From UBA10649 sp965278945 (GTDB lineage: Bacteria > Actinomycetota > Actinomycetes > S36-B12): DNA of 64,000 bases. A program made the translations under genes and the position numbers. Positions 50,475 through 58,812 of the stretch are shown here, in pieces. Each line of letters starts with the position of its first letter. The first letter of the stretch is position 1. The notes under the pieces are model-generated. The model ran no database searches and was not told where the DNA came from. It saw nothing but the letters and a program-made list of their open reading frames with translations. Location: positions 3,224,001 to 3,288,000 of the forward strand of contig OZ257128.1 of the NCBI GenBank assembly GCA_965278945.1, in the 5' to 3' direction.

Positions 50475-51967
50475 TTGTTCTGGGGGAACGAAAGGTTCAT
50501 CTCGGTGGGACGATCGTCGAGCCACCGAGATGTCGTGACTTTGCCTCGAGTGAAGAAGCTCACGCCCTCTTCGCCGTGAGCGTGCGCCGCGCCTAGGAGG
50601 GAGTCCTTCCATCCTCCGAAGGAGTAGTACGCCATTGGCACGGGAATGGGAACGTTTACGCCGACCATTCCGACTTCGACCTCGCGTTCGAACCTCCGGG
50701 CGGCGGCTCCACTTGAGGTGAATATCGCTGTGCCGTTTCCGTAGCGATGGCCGTTTACGACCGCGAGAGCCTCATCGAGATCGGCGACCCGAACCACGGA
50801 GAGAAGCGGGCCGAAGATCTCGTCTTTGTACAAGGACATCTCGACTGACACACGATCGAAGAGCGTCGGCCCCAACCAGAACCCGGTCGCGGAACCCTGC
50901 GGTTTGACCGTCCTGCCGTCTACTACCAGTGCTGCTCCCTCGGAGACTCCGGCATCGATGTAGGAAGCGACGCGATCACGATGCTCTCGAGTGACGAGCG
51001 GGCCCATGTCGCATGCGCTGCGGCCGTCGCCCACCTTGAGCTCCGCCATGCGCCGCGCTATCTCTCCTACAAGTGAGTCCGCCACGGAATCGATCGCGAC
51101 GATGACCGATATTGCCATGCAGCGTTCTCCCGCAGAACCGAAACCAGCGCTCACGGCCGCTGCAGCTGCGGCCTGGATGTCTGCATCGTCCAGCACAACC
51201 ATGTGGTTCTTCGCACCACCGAGTGCCTGCACGCGTTTGCCGTTTGCGCTCGCAGTCTCGTACACGTGGCGAGCAACGTTTGTGGATCCCACAAAGGACA
51301 CGGACCGGACCAGTTCGTGTGTCAGTAGCGCATTGACGGCGGCGCTGTCACCCTGCACAACATTGAAGACCCCGTCCGGAAGGCCGGCTTCAGTCGCGAG
51401 CTCGGCCAATCTGAGGGAACTGCTGGGATCCTTGTCGCTCGGCTTCAGGACCACCGAATTACCGCAGGCGATCGCGATGGGGACGAACCACATCGGGACC
51501 ATCGCGGGGAAGTTGAACGGACTGATGACGCTGACTACTCCGAGTGGCTCTCTGGTGGAGTGAATATCTACACCGGTACTCACCGAGTTCGAGTAGCGCC
51601 CCTTCAGCAGGTGTGGAATCCCGCACGCGAACTCAAGTACCTCCAACCCTCGAACAACTTCTCCGAGCGCATCGTCCAGGACCTTGCCATGTTCGCTTGT
51701 AATGAGTTCCGCGATGTCAGCCTTTTGAGCATTCAGCAGCTCGCGGTATTCAAATAGAAACCGTGAACGGGCCGAAAGTGTGGAGTCTCGCCACGCGTGC
51801 CACGCAACCTGCGCACTCTGGACAGCGGTGTCAACCTGGTTGGCATCCGCGAGCGGAACACTTGCGGTGACCTCACCGGTCGCCGGATCGTAGATCTCTC
51901 CGTACTTCGTGTCAGGACGCACCGAACTCTGTGGTCCACCATCGATCCAATGCGGCACGACTCTCAT
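50471..51967 (-). CDS. mmsA: CoA-acylating methylmalonate-semialdehyde dehydrogenase
   Basis: A 498-residue aldehyde dehydrogenase of the MmsA group. The catalytic cysteine is in GFGSAGERCMAISV, the active-site Asn in SPFNFPAM, and ALGGAKNHMVVLDDAD replaces the usual Glu-containing motif, as in MmsA. The enzyme converts methylmalonate (or malonate) semialdehyde with CoA and NAD+ to propionyl-CoA (or acetyl-CoA) and CO2. Start ATG after AAGGA. Its stop overlaps the GTG of the alcohol dehydrogenase. It is the first gene of the minus-strand operon with adh and the HIBYL-CoA-hydrolase-like gene. Confidence 0.92.
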   Translation of the reverse strand: MRVVPHWIDGGPQSSVRPDTKYGEIYDPATGEVTASVPLADANQVDTAVQSAQVAWHAWRDSTLSARSRFLFEYRELLNAQKADIAELITSEHGKVLDDALGEVVRGLEVLEFACGIPHLLKGRYSNSVSTGVDIHSTREPLGVVSVISPFNFPAMVPMWFVPIAIACGNSVVLKPSDKDPSSSLRLAELATEAGLPDGVFNVVQGDSAAVNALLTHELVRSVSFVGSTNVARHVYETASANGKRVQALGGAKNHMVVLDDADIQAAAAAAVSAGFGSAGERCMAISVIVAIDSVADSLVGEIARRMAELKVGDGRSACDMGPLVTREHRDRVASYIDAGVSEGAALVVDGRTVKPQGSATGFWLGPTLFDRVSVEMSLYKDEIFGPLLSVVRVADLDEALAVVNGHRYGNGTAIFTSSGAAARRFEREVEVGMVGVNVPIPVPMAYYSFGGWKDSLLGAAHAHGEEGVSFFTRGKVTTSRWLDDRPTEMNLSFPQNK

Positions 51968-52030
51968 GAGATTCCTTGAGTGAGTTGAGTTGATGTCGAA
52001 AGCGCGGCCGACGTGGGTCCCTATCGATGA

Positions 52031-52552
52031 CTAGCCATGCACGAGGTCGTTTACAACCGATCCCTCGGGTATCTCGTCGTTGTCGACAGCAGAGCCGACC
52101 TTCCGCCAGAGTTCGTATGCGATCTCGCGCGAGATTCGTCCGTCGCGCATCTCGAAGCAATGAACCATCCGCAGACTGATCTCAGTTCCCAATGGAAACG
52201 GAAAGTTTGCCATCTGAGTTGGGTCACCGACGACGTAGCAGTACACGATCTGATCGTCGAACACGAAGTCCTCGGTTGCGAAGCGGCGTAGCGAGATCAT
52301 CTTCCGAAACGCGAGGGTTGTGAAGATGCCGCGGTAAGCAGCGAGAACCTCTACAGGATCGTTGAGGACGACTCCACGGCTCGGAGCTTCCCAGCTGATT
52401 TCCGGTGCGTACAAGGCGATGGCCTTCTCGACGTTCTCGGGAGTCTCGTTGTGGAAGTGGGCGTCGACTGCGTGATAGTTGCGATCGAGTATTTCTTCGT
52501 GGGTCAATTGCGAGTCTGGGCGGTGGTCGGCAATGAGTTCATCGATATTCAT
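52031..52552 (-). CDS. SnoaL-like NTF2-fold protein
   Basis: A 173-residue protein of the NTF2 fold with the SnoaL style (NYHAVDAHFHNETPENVEKA, LYAPEISWEAPSRG, GRISREIAYELWRK). Such proteins act as isomerases, dehydratases or unknown accessory enzymes. Start ATG follows GGAGG at 7 bases. It lies between mmsA and the FAH gene on the same strand with short gaps (63 and 30 bases), so all minus-strand genes from FAH to the HIBYL-CoA-hydrolase-like gene could be one operon. Confidence 0.7.
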   Translation of the reverse strand: MNIDELIADHRPDSQLTHEEILDRNYHAVDAHFHNETPENVEKAIALYAPEISWEAPSRGVVLNDPVEVLAAYRGIFTTLAFRKMISLRRFATEDFVFDDQIVYCYVVGDPTQMANFPFPLGTEISLRMVHCFEMRDGRISREIAYELWRKVGSAVDNDEIPEGSVVNDLVHG

Positions 52553-52582
52553 TGGTCCTCCAACTTGATCGGGTAGGTCGGT

Positions 52583-53434
52583 TCAACTGAGCGCTGATGA
52601 GGATGCGCCGGGCGCAACGCAGTGGTTTATGGCGACACCGAGCCCCTCGATCTCAGTACGAAGCGTTTGCCCGGGAGTAAGGAAGCGCGCTGGCGTTCGT
52701 GCGGCTCCAACTCCCGCTGGCGTTCCCGTAGCGATCACATCGCCGGGAACCAGAGTGATGATCTGGCTCAGGTACGACACGATGAACGCCACCGAGAAGA
52801 TCAGATCGTCGGTGAACGAGTCCTGGACCACTTCACCGTCGACCGAACACTGAATGCGAAGGCGCCGCGCATGGTCAACCTCGTCCGGTGTAACGAGCGT
52901 CGGACCGAGCGGAGTAGACGCCTCGAAGGTCTTTCCTTGGAGGAACTGAGGAGTCCTTGTCTGCCAGTCACGCATCGAAATATCGTTGAGGACGGTGTAA
53001 CCAGCGATTGCTTCCAAGGCCTGTCTCTCCGACGCATGGCGGACATAGTCACCCATAACGACCGCGAGTTCGGCCTCCCAATCGACCTTGTCAGAATTTG
53101 ACGGAATGACCAGGTCATCATTGGCGCCGATGAGACTTCGCGAGTACTTGGCGAAGACCATGGGATAGGCAGGCACCGGCAGGCCCGCCTCCGCAGCGTG
53201 ACCGCCGTAATTCAGTCCGACGCAGAAGATCTTCTCGGGATTCGGTATCAATGGTGCCCAATCGACCGTCGCCACATCCACGGGATCTGCGACGCCAGCG
53301 TAATCGTGGCTAGCCCATTTCCGGTCGGCACCGAGAAGAGCCCCGACGTCCGCGAATCCGAGTGGAGTAGCCGTATCCCCGTCGATCCGGACAGCACGGG
53401 TTCCCCCATCGATTCGAATTGTTCCCAGCCGCAC
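52583..53434 (-). CDS. Fumarylacetoacetate-hydrolase (FAH) family enzyme
   Basis: A 283-residue FAH-fold protein. Residues after about 60 hold IFCVGLNYGGHAAEAG, KVDWEAELAVVMG (metal-binding Glu), NDISMRDWQ and LVPGDVIATGTPAGVG. The family cleaves C-C bonds of 1,3-diketones or acylpyruvates, or hydrates/decarboxylates such compounds in aromatic meta-cleavage-like paths. Start is GTG at 53434 with AGGAGGT upstream. It is divergent from the FAD monooxygenase, with 116 bp of A/T-rich shared promoter. Confidence 0.85.
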   Translation of the reverse strand: MRLGTIRIDGGTRAVRIDGDTATPLGFADVGALLGADRKWASHDYAGVADPVDVATVDWAPLIPNPEKIFCVGLNYGGHAAEAGLPVPAYPMVFAKYSRSLIGANDDLVIPSNSDKVDWEAELAVVMGDYVRHASERQALEAIAGYTVLNDISMRDWQTRTPQFLQGKTFEASTPLGPTLVTPDEVDHARRLRIQCSVDGEVVQDSFTDDLIFSVAFIVSYLSQIITLVPGDVIATGTPAGVGAARTPARFLTPGQTLRTEIEGLGVAINHCVAPGASSSALS

Positions 53435-53550
53435 GCCTGACCTCCTCTACGCTCAGCCAAACCAAATTTGTGTAGGATCAGGCTGCGAATATATGCAATC
53501 TAGCATAGACTACATCCAAGTCGCGGGTTTCTTTCGGAAAGGAATAGAGG

Positions 53551-55341
53551 ATGCGCGAAGAGCAGGTTGACGTTCTGATAGTGGGCGGCGGCGGGGCTGG
53601 CCTGTCAGCCGCGTTGATGCTCTGCGATCTCGAAGTCGACTTTCGCCTCGTTGAACGGCATCCGAGTACGACGATCGCGCCGAAGGCTCACATCATTAAT
53701 CCCCGGACGGTCGAGGCTTTCGCGCCCTACGGCTTCGTCGAGGACATCTACGCCGATGGAAGTCCTCACGAGAATTTCGCACGGACCAGGTGGTACACGT
53801 CCTTCGGAGGCGACGACGTCGGTGACCGCTGGAACTTCCACACCGAGGACTCATGGTCCGGCGGCTCACTACGAGCTCACTACGAGCCGCTTACGGCGTA
53901 CCGGCATGGCAACTATCAGCAGAACAAGTTGGAGCCCGGGGTTCGCCGTCACGTAGACCGCCGGCGTCCGGGCGCCGCGCGGTTCAACCACGAGGTCGTT
54001 GACTTCGAGCAAGACGCGGACGGGGTGAGTGCGAGCATCCGGGATCGCATCACCGACGAGATCTACCTGATCCGCGCCAGGTACATGATTGGCGCTGACG
54101 GCGGCAAGTTCGTTGGCAGGAAGCTCGGGATCGAGATGCTCGGCGGCGAGCCCTTTTCGAACAACGTGTCAGTCTTTTTTCGAGCGGACCTCTCAGCGCA
54201 CAAACCACACGACGACGCTGTGATCAACATGATTACTCGTCCAAACGTCGACGGAACATGGTCGCGAGGCGGCTTCTTGGCGATGGGTCCGGATCGGTGG
54301 GACCGATTCGGCTCGGAGTGGCTCCTGAGCATCATGCTGCCGGTCGGTGACACCACCTATGGCCCGGATAGCAGCAACGAGGAGCGAGCAGCTCTCGTGA
54401 GAGACGTACTGAAACTCCCCGATCTCCAGATGGAGGTACTCGCCTCCAATCACTGGCTGATTGAAGACGTCGTAGCGGAGCGGTATCACGTTGGTCGCGT
54501 CTTCCTGTGCGGTGATGCAGCTCATCGACATTCGCCGATGGGGGGACTGGGGTTGAATACGGGTATCCAGGATGTCCACAACCTGACCTGGAAGCTCGCG
54601 GCCGTGCTCCGGGGCGACGCTGGCGCAGGCCTGCTGGACTCGTACGAGCTCGAACGCCGCCCGGTGGGAGCGCAGAACGTTCGGTTTGCCACGGCAGCGT
54701 TCTGGAACCACATGAACACGGCAGCTGGCTTTGGCCTGTTTCCCAACGCTCCTGAGTCGTTCAATCGATCGGTGATTACTTCGCTGAGCTCCGATGACCT
54801 CGAAGGTCGCATGCGGAGAGCACGCCTGGAGGAGTACTTCCATACCATTCGCTGGGAGTTCCAAGCTGCGGATATCGAACTGGGTTTCGAGTACGCGGCC
54901 AGCCCCGTGGTGTTGCCCGACGGAACTCCTCAGCCGGATAGGGATCCGACCGGACATAACTACATCCAGGTAGCTCGCCCAGGCCATCGGATGCCGCATG
55001 CGTGGATGGAGTGGGACGGGCGTCGGTTGTCGACCCACGATCTCCTGCGACCGGGCGCTTTCATGCTGATAGTTGGTCAGTCTGGTGACGATTGGCTTGA
55101 GGCACTGAAGGAACTTCCCGACATCTCGGGCCTTGAAGTCGATGTGTACCGCGTTGGGCCGGGCGAGGGTGAGTTGCACGACGCCGACGGAGCTTGGGCT
55201 GAGTTGCGCGGCCATGACGAAGGTGGGGCTGTCCTCATTCGACCGGACGGGCATGTTGCGGCACGAGCGACTACAGCGGTGCGTAGTCATCGTGGATTTC
55301 TCACCGACGCATTCGCAGTGGCTCTCGCTCGTAGGTCTTAG
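53551..55341 (+). CDS. FAD-dependent aromatic-ring monooxygenase (PHBH/TfdB/MhpA-like)
   Basis: A 596-residue flavoprotein hydroxylase. It has the Rossmann GGGGAGLSAAL at 12-22 with RLVERHPS, the DG motif YMIGADGGKFVGRKLGI, the GD motif VFLCGDAAHRHSPMGGLGLNTGI, and a C-terminal thioredoxin-like domain (about 470-596). These enzymes use NAD(P)H and O2 to hydroxylate phenolic or similar rings. ATG follows GGAAAGGAATAGAGG. It begins the plus-strand oxidation genes and lies 56 bases before the FAD dehydrogenase. Substrate unknown; a phenol or cyclic enol is likely from family. Confidence 0.86.
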   Translation: MREEQVDVLIVGGGGAGLSAALMLCDLEVDFRLVERHPSTTIAPKAHIINPRTVEAFAPYGFVEDIYADGSPHENFARTRWYTSFGGDDVGDRWNFHTEDSWSGGSLRAHYEPLTAYRHGNYQQNKLEPGVRRHVDRRRPGAARFNHEVVDFEQDADGVSASIRDRITDEIYLIRARYMIGADGGKFVGRKLGIEMLGGEPFSNNVSVFFRADLSAHKPHDDAVINMITRPNVDGTWSRGGFLAMGPDRWDRFGSEWLLSIMLPVGDTTYGPDSSNEERAALVRDVLKLPDLQMEVLASNHWLIEDVVAERYHVGRVFLCGDAAHRHSPMGGLGLNTGIQDVHNLTWKLAAVLRGDAGAGLLDSYELERRPVGAQNVRFATAAFWNHMNTAAGFGLFPNAPESFNRSVITSLSSDDLEGRMRRARLEEYFHTIRWEFQAADIELGFEYAASPVVLPDGTPQPDRDPTGHNYIQVARPGHRMPHAWMEWDGRRLSTHDLLRPGAFMLIVGQSGDDWLEALKELPDISGLEVDVYRVGPGEGELHDADGAWAELRGHDEGGAVLIRPDGHVAARATTAVRSHRGFLTDAFAVALARRS

Positions 55342-55397
55342 TCCGCAAACTGTTCTCGGCCCGGTGATGGGCGGGGAACGCGACCGAAGGGAATCTC

Positions 55398-56948
55398 ATG
55401 TCTAAGCAAGGTGACTCCGTGACGGTAGACGTCGTCGTGGTTGGGTTTGGCGCGGGAGGAATCTCGACCGCGATCACCGCGCACGACGAAGGTGCGGAGG
55501 TGGTTGTGCTCGAGAAGATGGTCGAGGCGCATGCGGGTGGCAACACTCGCGTCTCGGGGCAAGTCTGGTTCAGCCCCACCGATATTGAAGAGGCGAAGGT
55601 GTACCTCCGAGGATTCTCAGACGGCTTCACGATTCCTGAGGACGTGATTCACGCTTGGGCGAATGAGACAGCGAAGAATGACGACTGGATGCGAAAGCGC
55701 CTGGACGAGACGGCTGGCAAGCGCGTTGTCCGCCCCGAGGACTCGTACGGACCCGGAACTGAAGTGTCCGTTGTCTCCTTTGGCGATGAGACTCGTCGAA
55801 CGGGGGTCGATGCGAACGCCAAGGAATACGAATGGCCAGAAATGCCCGGAAACGATTGCGGACATGAATACCATTACATAGGCGATTCGCAGGGATACTC
55901 GCGACTCTGGTACACCATCAAGGCCGCGCTCGAGTTGCGCCAGATTCCGGTCATGTACGAGACGCGTGCCAAGGAGTTGATCAAGAACAAGGCCGGCGAG
56001 GTGATCGGACTTCGTGCCGACTCACCCGACGGACCGTTGACCATCTTCGCTCGCCGCGGTGTCGTGCTCGCTTCAGGCGGATTCGAGGCTAATCAGGACA
56101 TGGTCCGCGAGTTCCTCAGACTGCGCCACTCGACACCTTGGGGCAGCCCGAGTAACACGGGCGACGGAATCAAGATGGCCCAAAAGGCCGGCGCCGATCT
56201 TTGGCACATGACGAGCTACTGCGGAATCAACGGAATCGGCGCCCCGGAGCTCAATACCGGTCTGCTCGCGAACCCGCCGGGGCCAAGCCACATGATCGTG
56301 GGCAATCACGGCAAGAGGTTCATTAGTGAGCTCGCGGGCTGGCGGCACGGGAAGCTGTATGTGGACGGCGCTACACAGCATTGGCCCGGCAATCCGATGC
56401 ATTGGGTCTTCGACCAGAAGGCGTTGGACAACGCGCCGGTTTCGGTCAGGTACGGGCAGTACGCGGGTAGTTGGGGCCTGGCGATCCTTGGATACGAGTG
56501 GAGCGACGACAATCAACCTGAGGTCGACAAGGGTTGGATCTCGAAGGGCGACACAGTCGAGGAACTTGCTGAGAAACTGGGAGTGAATGCTGAGGGTCTG
56601 AAGCAAGAGATCGACCGGTACAACACGCTCTGCGCTGAAGGCAACGATGTCTATTTCGATCGCGACCCTGAGACCCTCGTGCCGATCGAAGGACCTCCCT
56701 ACTACGGATATACCTGGCCGGGCCTGATCATCTTCACCCAAGGAGGACCAAGGAAGGATGCGGAAGGGCGGGTCGTTGATCCGTACGGCGAACCCATTCC
56801 TCGCTTGTACGTTGCCGGCGAGATCAGTTCGACCTACAGCTGGATCACTGGCGGAGGATTGATGATTGGCGATGCGCTGGCATTCGGCCGAATCTCGGGC
56901 AGGAATGCGTCCGCCCTGGCACCTGTCTCTGATTCCCAGCCCGCCTGA
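55398..56948 (+). CDS. FAD-dependent dehydrogenase/reductase (FAD_binding_2; KstD/fumarate-reductase-like)
   Basis: A 516-residue flavoprotein. Its dinucleotide fold is GFGAGGISTAITAHDEGAEV; later segments are SGGFEANQDMVREFL and LYVAGEISSTYSWITGGGLMIGDALAFGR. This is the FAD_binding_2 group that includes 3-ketosteroid dehydrogenases and fumarate-reductase-like enzymes, which add or remove a double bond next to a carbonyl. ATG after GAAGGGA. It is probably co-transcribed with the monooxygenase and closed by the terminator at 57003-57052. Direction (oxidation or reduction) and substrate are unknown. Confidence 0.83.
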   Translation: MSKQGDSVTVDVVVVGFGAGGISTAITAHDEGAEVVVLEKMVEAHAGGNTRVSGQVWFSPTDIEEAKVYLRGFSDGFTIPEDVIHAWANETAKNDDWMRKRLDETAGKRVVRPEDSYGPGTEVSVVSFGDETRRTGVDANAKEYEWPEMPGNDCGHEYHYIGDSQGYSRLWYTIKAALELRQIPVMYETRAKELIKNKAGEVIGLRADSPDGPLTIFARRGVVLASGGFEANQDMVREFLRLRHSTPWGSPSNTGDGIKMAQKAGADLWHMTSYCGINGIGAPELNTGLLANPPGPSHMIVGNHGKRFISELAGWRHGKLYVDGATQHWPGNPMHWVFDQKALDNAPVSVRYGQYAGSWGLAILGYEWSDDNQPEVDKGWISKGDTVEELAEKLGVNAEGLKQEIDRYNTLCAEGNDVYFDRDPETLVPIEGPPYYGYTWPGLIIFTQGGPRKDAEGRVVDPYGEPIPRLYVAGEISSTYSWITGGGLMIGDALAFGRISGRNASALAPVSDSQPA

Positions 56949-57002
56949 GTCTTGCTAGTCGCCAGGCCCAGCCCAGATAGCGCCGGTACGAGGCGATGAA
57001 CA

Positions 57003-57052
57003 CGGGGAGTAGAGCCGCCAGGAATCACCCAAGCGGGCGGCTATACTCCCCG
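57003..57052. terminator. Terminator hairpin between convergent genes
   Basis: The 17 bases at 57003-57019 pair with 57036-57052 with one mismatch across a 16-base loop; TTTG follows on the plus strand. It lies 55 bases after the FAD dehydrogenase and 50 bases after the convergent SnoaL gene. Confidence 0.8.
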
Positions 57053-57101
57053 TTTGCCCAACGACCCGCAGAATCTCCGCCACCCCGGGGGATACCGCTG
57101 A

Positions 57102-57473
57102 TCAGAGTCCGAGCGTCGCCAATGCAGCTGCGTCTGCATACTCGTCAAGCCGCGTGACCTGGCCATCCCTAACGAGCGCAACACAACAAGCGGGGATCGA
57201 GAATGCCTTTCCCTGAGGCGAGGTGCCGCGAATGACATGCTGCTGCACGAAGCCCGTCGGAGTGGGCTCGCATCGGACCTGCTCGTATCTAAAGTCGGGA
57301 ATCTCGCGGGCCAAGACTTCCACGAGTCCGCCGATCGCATCGATTCCCATGGCCGAACCAGTGGTGGCGTTCACCAGTTGCGTGTCCGCCGAGTAGCACT
57401 CCCGGACAGTGACGACGTCTCCTGCAGCTATTGCGGAGAACAGGCGCTCCGCGAGCTTCACGTTATCGCTCAT
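57102..57473 (-). CDS. SnoaL-like polyketide-cyclase-type protein
   Basis: A 123-residue NTF2-fold protein: AERLFSAIAAGDVVTVRECYS, then VNATTGSAMGIDAIGGL, and the C-terminal DGQVTRLDEYADAAAL. It resembles the ketosteroid-isomerase/SnoaL type with a shortened N-terminus. Its ATG overlaps the stop of the next upstream gene (ATGA, 57470-57473). The pair of small NTF2-fold proteins may form a heterodimer or two steps of the same pathway; this is inference. Confidence 0.75.
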   Translation of the reverse strand: MSDNVKLAERLFSAIAAGDVVTVRECYSADTQLVNATTGSAMGIDAIGGLVEVLAREIPDFRYEQVRCEPTPTGFVQQHVIRGTSPQGKAFSIPACCVALVRDGQVTRLDEYADAAALATLGL

Positions 57474-57916
57474 ATCACTCCTCCGAGAGGGGCTCCAGTG
57501 CCGGGAATCGGCGCCGCGTCCAGGTACAGGTACTGGTAGCGACGCTGCGAGAATCGCCAGCCCTCATCGGTCCGCTCGAGCCGGTCCACGTAGACGCCAT
57601 GATTGAAATAGCCATGCTCGCCGACGAGGGGAACCCCCATCTCCGTCATGTACGACCGTGCAGTTGCCGTGTCTCCCGTGATGTCCACCATCGTGCCGTC
57701 AACCAGCTGAACGAAACTCTTCCAACTCGATGTAAGTAGTTCTCCGAAGTCGGCGGCGAGCTTCTCTCGGGAACCGGAATTCGTGTAGTCGGTCGGCGGA
57801 TCGATGATCCAGGTCGCCTGCGGCGTCCACACGTTCTCCCAAGCCTGAACGTCGAGCCGGTTGACGGCATCCGCGAAGCGCACAACCAGTTCGCAGATGT
57901 CCGCTCTATCTGACAT
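57470..57916 (-). CDS. SnoaL_4-type NTF2-fold protein
   Basis: A 148-residue protein: ADICELVVRFADAVNRLDVQ (5-24), VWTPQATWIIDPP, and GYFNHGVYVDRLERTDEGWRFSQRRYQYLYLD. This is the SnoaL_4 / ring-hydroxylating-dioxygenase-beta-like shape, also used by isomerases and dehydratases. ATG at 57916 is preceded by AGGAGGA; the frame continues upstream but without a ribosome site. Coupled to the next SnoaL gene and divergent from GntR (126-bp gap). Confidence 0.75.
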   Translation of the reverse strand: MSDRADICELVVRFADAVNRLDVQAWENVWTPQATWIIDPPTDYTNSGSREKLAADFGELLTSSWKSFVQLVDGTMVDITGDTATARSYMTEMGVPLVGEHGYFNHGVYVDRLERTDEGWRFSQRRYQYLYLDAAPIPGTGAPLGGVI

Positions 57917-58041
57917 TGTTCCTCCTGCAGTAGAGTAGAGACGATAATCACGGCTCGACCACATATTTTGTCCACGAAATTGTACGCAGTCAAGGATGAA
58001 TTGTATTCGACGCCACGAGGAACGAGATTGCGAGGCAGGCG

Positions 58042-58794
58042 GTGACACGAGAGACTCTCTCCGTGGTCGATGAATCCCAGCCCGACAGGGCCGGCCGGCG
58101 CACCACGACTACCCAGTCAGTTCATCAGCAGCTTCGAGAGATGATTCTTCGTGGAGAGCTCCCCGCCGGAACCGTCATTTCGCAGGTCGCACTCGGCGAG
58201 CTCCTCGATGTAGGACGCACTCCGTTACGTGAGGCGATCCGACTTCTGGAGAGCGAAGGCCTGATCGACGAGGGACGCCCGAATCAAATGGTGTCGATCA
58301 GTTCGCTGTCGATGACCGATCTTGATGACCTCTATTCGATGCGCGTGCTGGGTGAATCAATGGGCATCTGGATGAGCGTGCCCAGCATGCGCAAGGCGGA
58401 TTTCGACTACATGGCCGCTGAACTCGAGATCATGGAGACTTCGGAATCCAGAGCGGAAATCGACACGGCGCATATGAACTTCCATCGGCATCTGCGTACT
58501 GCGGCGAGTAGCAGAATGACCCACCACCTCGATGAGTTGTTCGCGCACTCAACTAGGTACCAGTTGCGGTACGTCCGCGACCCGATGGATGACACCGCGT
58601 CACAGGAACTCATGCGACAGAAGCAATTGGAACACCGAGCAGTGCTTGAGGCGTGCGTAAGGCGGGACACAACATCAGCACGGGATCTACTCATCGACCA
58701 CATTGCCGGCACCGCAGTGGATCTAATGCTGTCTGAACGGCATTCGCCGTTCCTCCTGCCTGCGGCGGTTTCCATGGCAAAGAGCCCGCTCTAG
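58042..58794 (+). CDS. GntR-family regulator (FadR/FCD subfamily)
   Basis: A 250-residue regulator. The winged helix occupies about 25-95 (QSVHQQLREMILRGELPAGT, QVALGELLDVGRTPLREAIR, LESEGLI) and is followed by an FCD-type helical ligand domain with the metal-binding Asp/His pattern (NFHRHLRTAAS, LEHRAVLEACVRRD, LIDHI). FCD regulators usually bind a carboxylic acid intermediate of the pathway they control. GTG start. Likely targets are the A/T-rich divergent gaps of this cluster, but only one clear palindrome was found (62408). Confidence 0.85.
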   Translation: MTRETLSVVDESQPDRAGRRTTTTQSVHQQLREMILRGELPAGTVISQVALGELLDVGRTPLREAIRLLESEGLIDEGRPNQMVSISSLSMTDLDDLYSMRVLGESMGIWMSVPSMRKADFDYMAAELEIMETSESRAEIDTAHMNFHRHLRTAASSRMTHHLDELFAHSTRYQLRYVRDPMDDTASQELMRQKQLEHRAVLEACVRRDTTSARDLLIDHIAGTAVDLMLSERHSPFLLPAAVSMAKSPL

Positions 58795-58812
58795 ATCGCA
58801 GACGCGGGAAGC

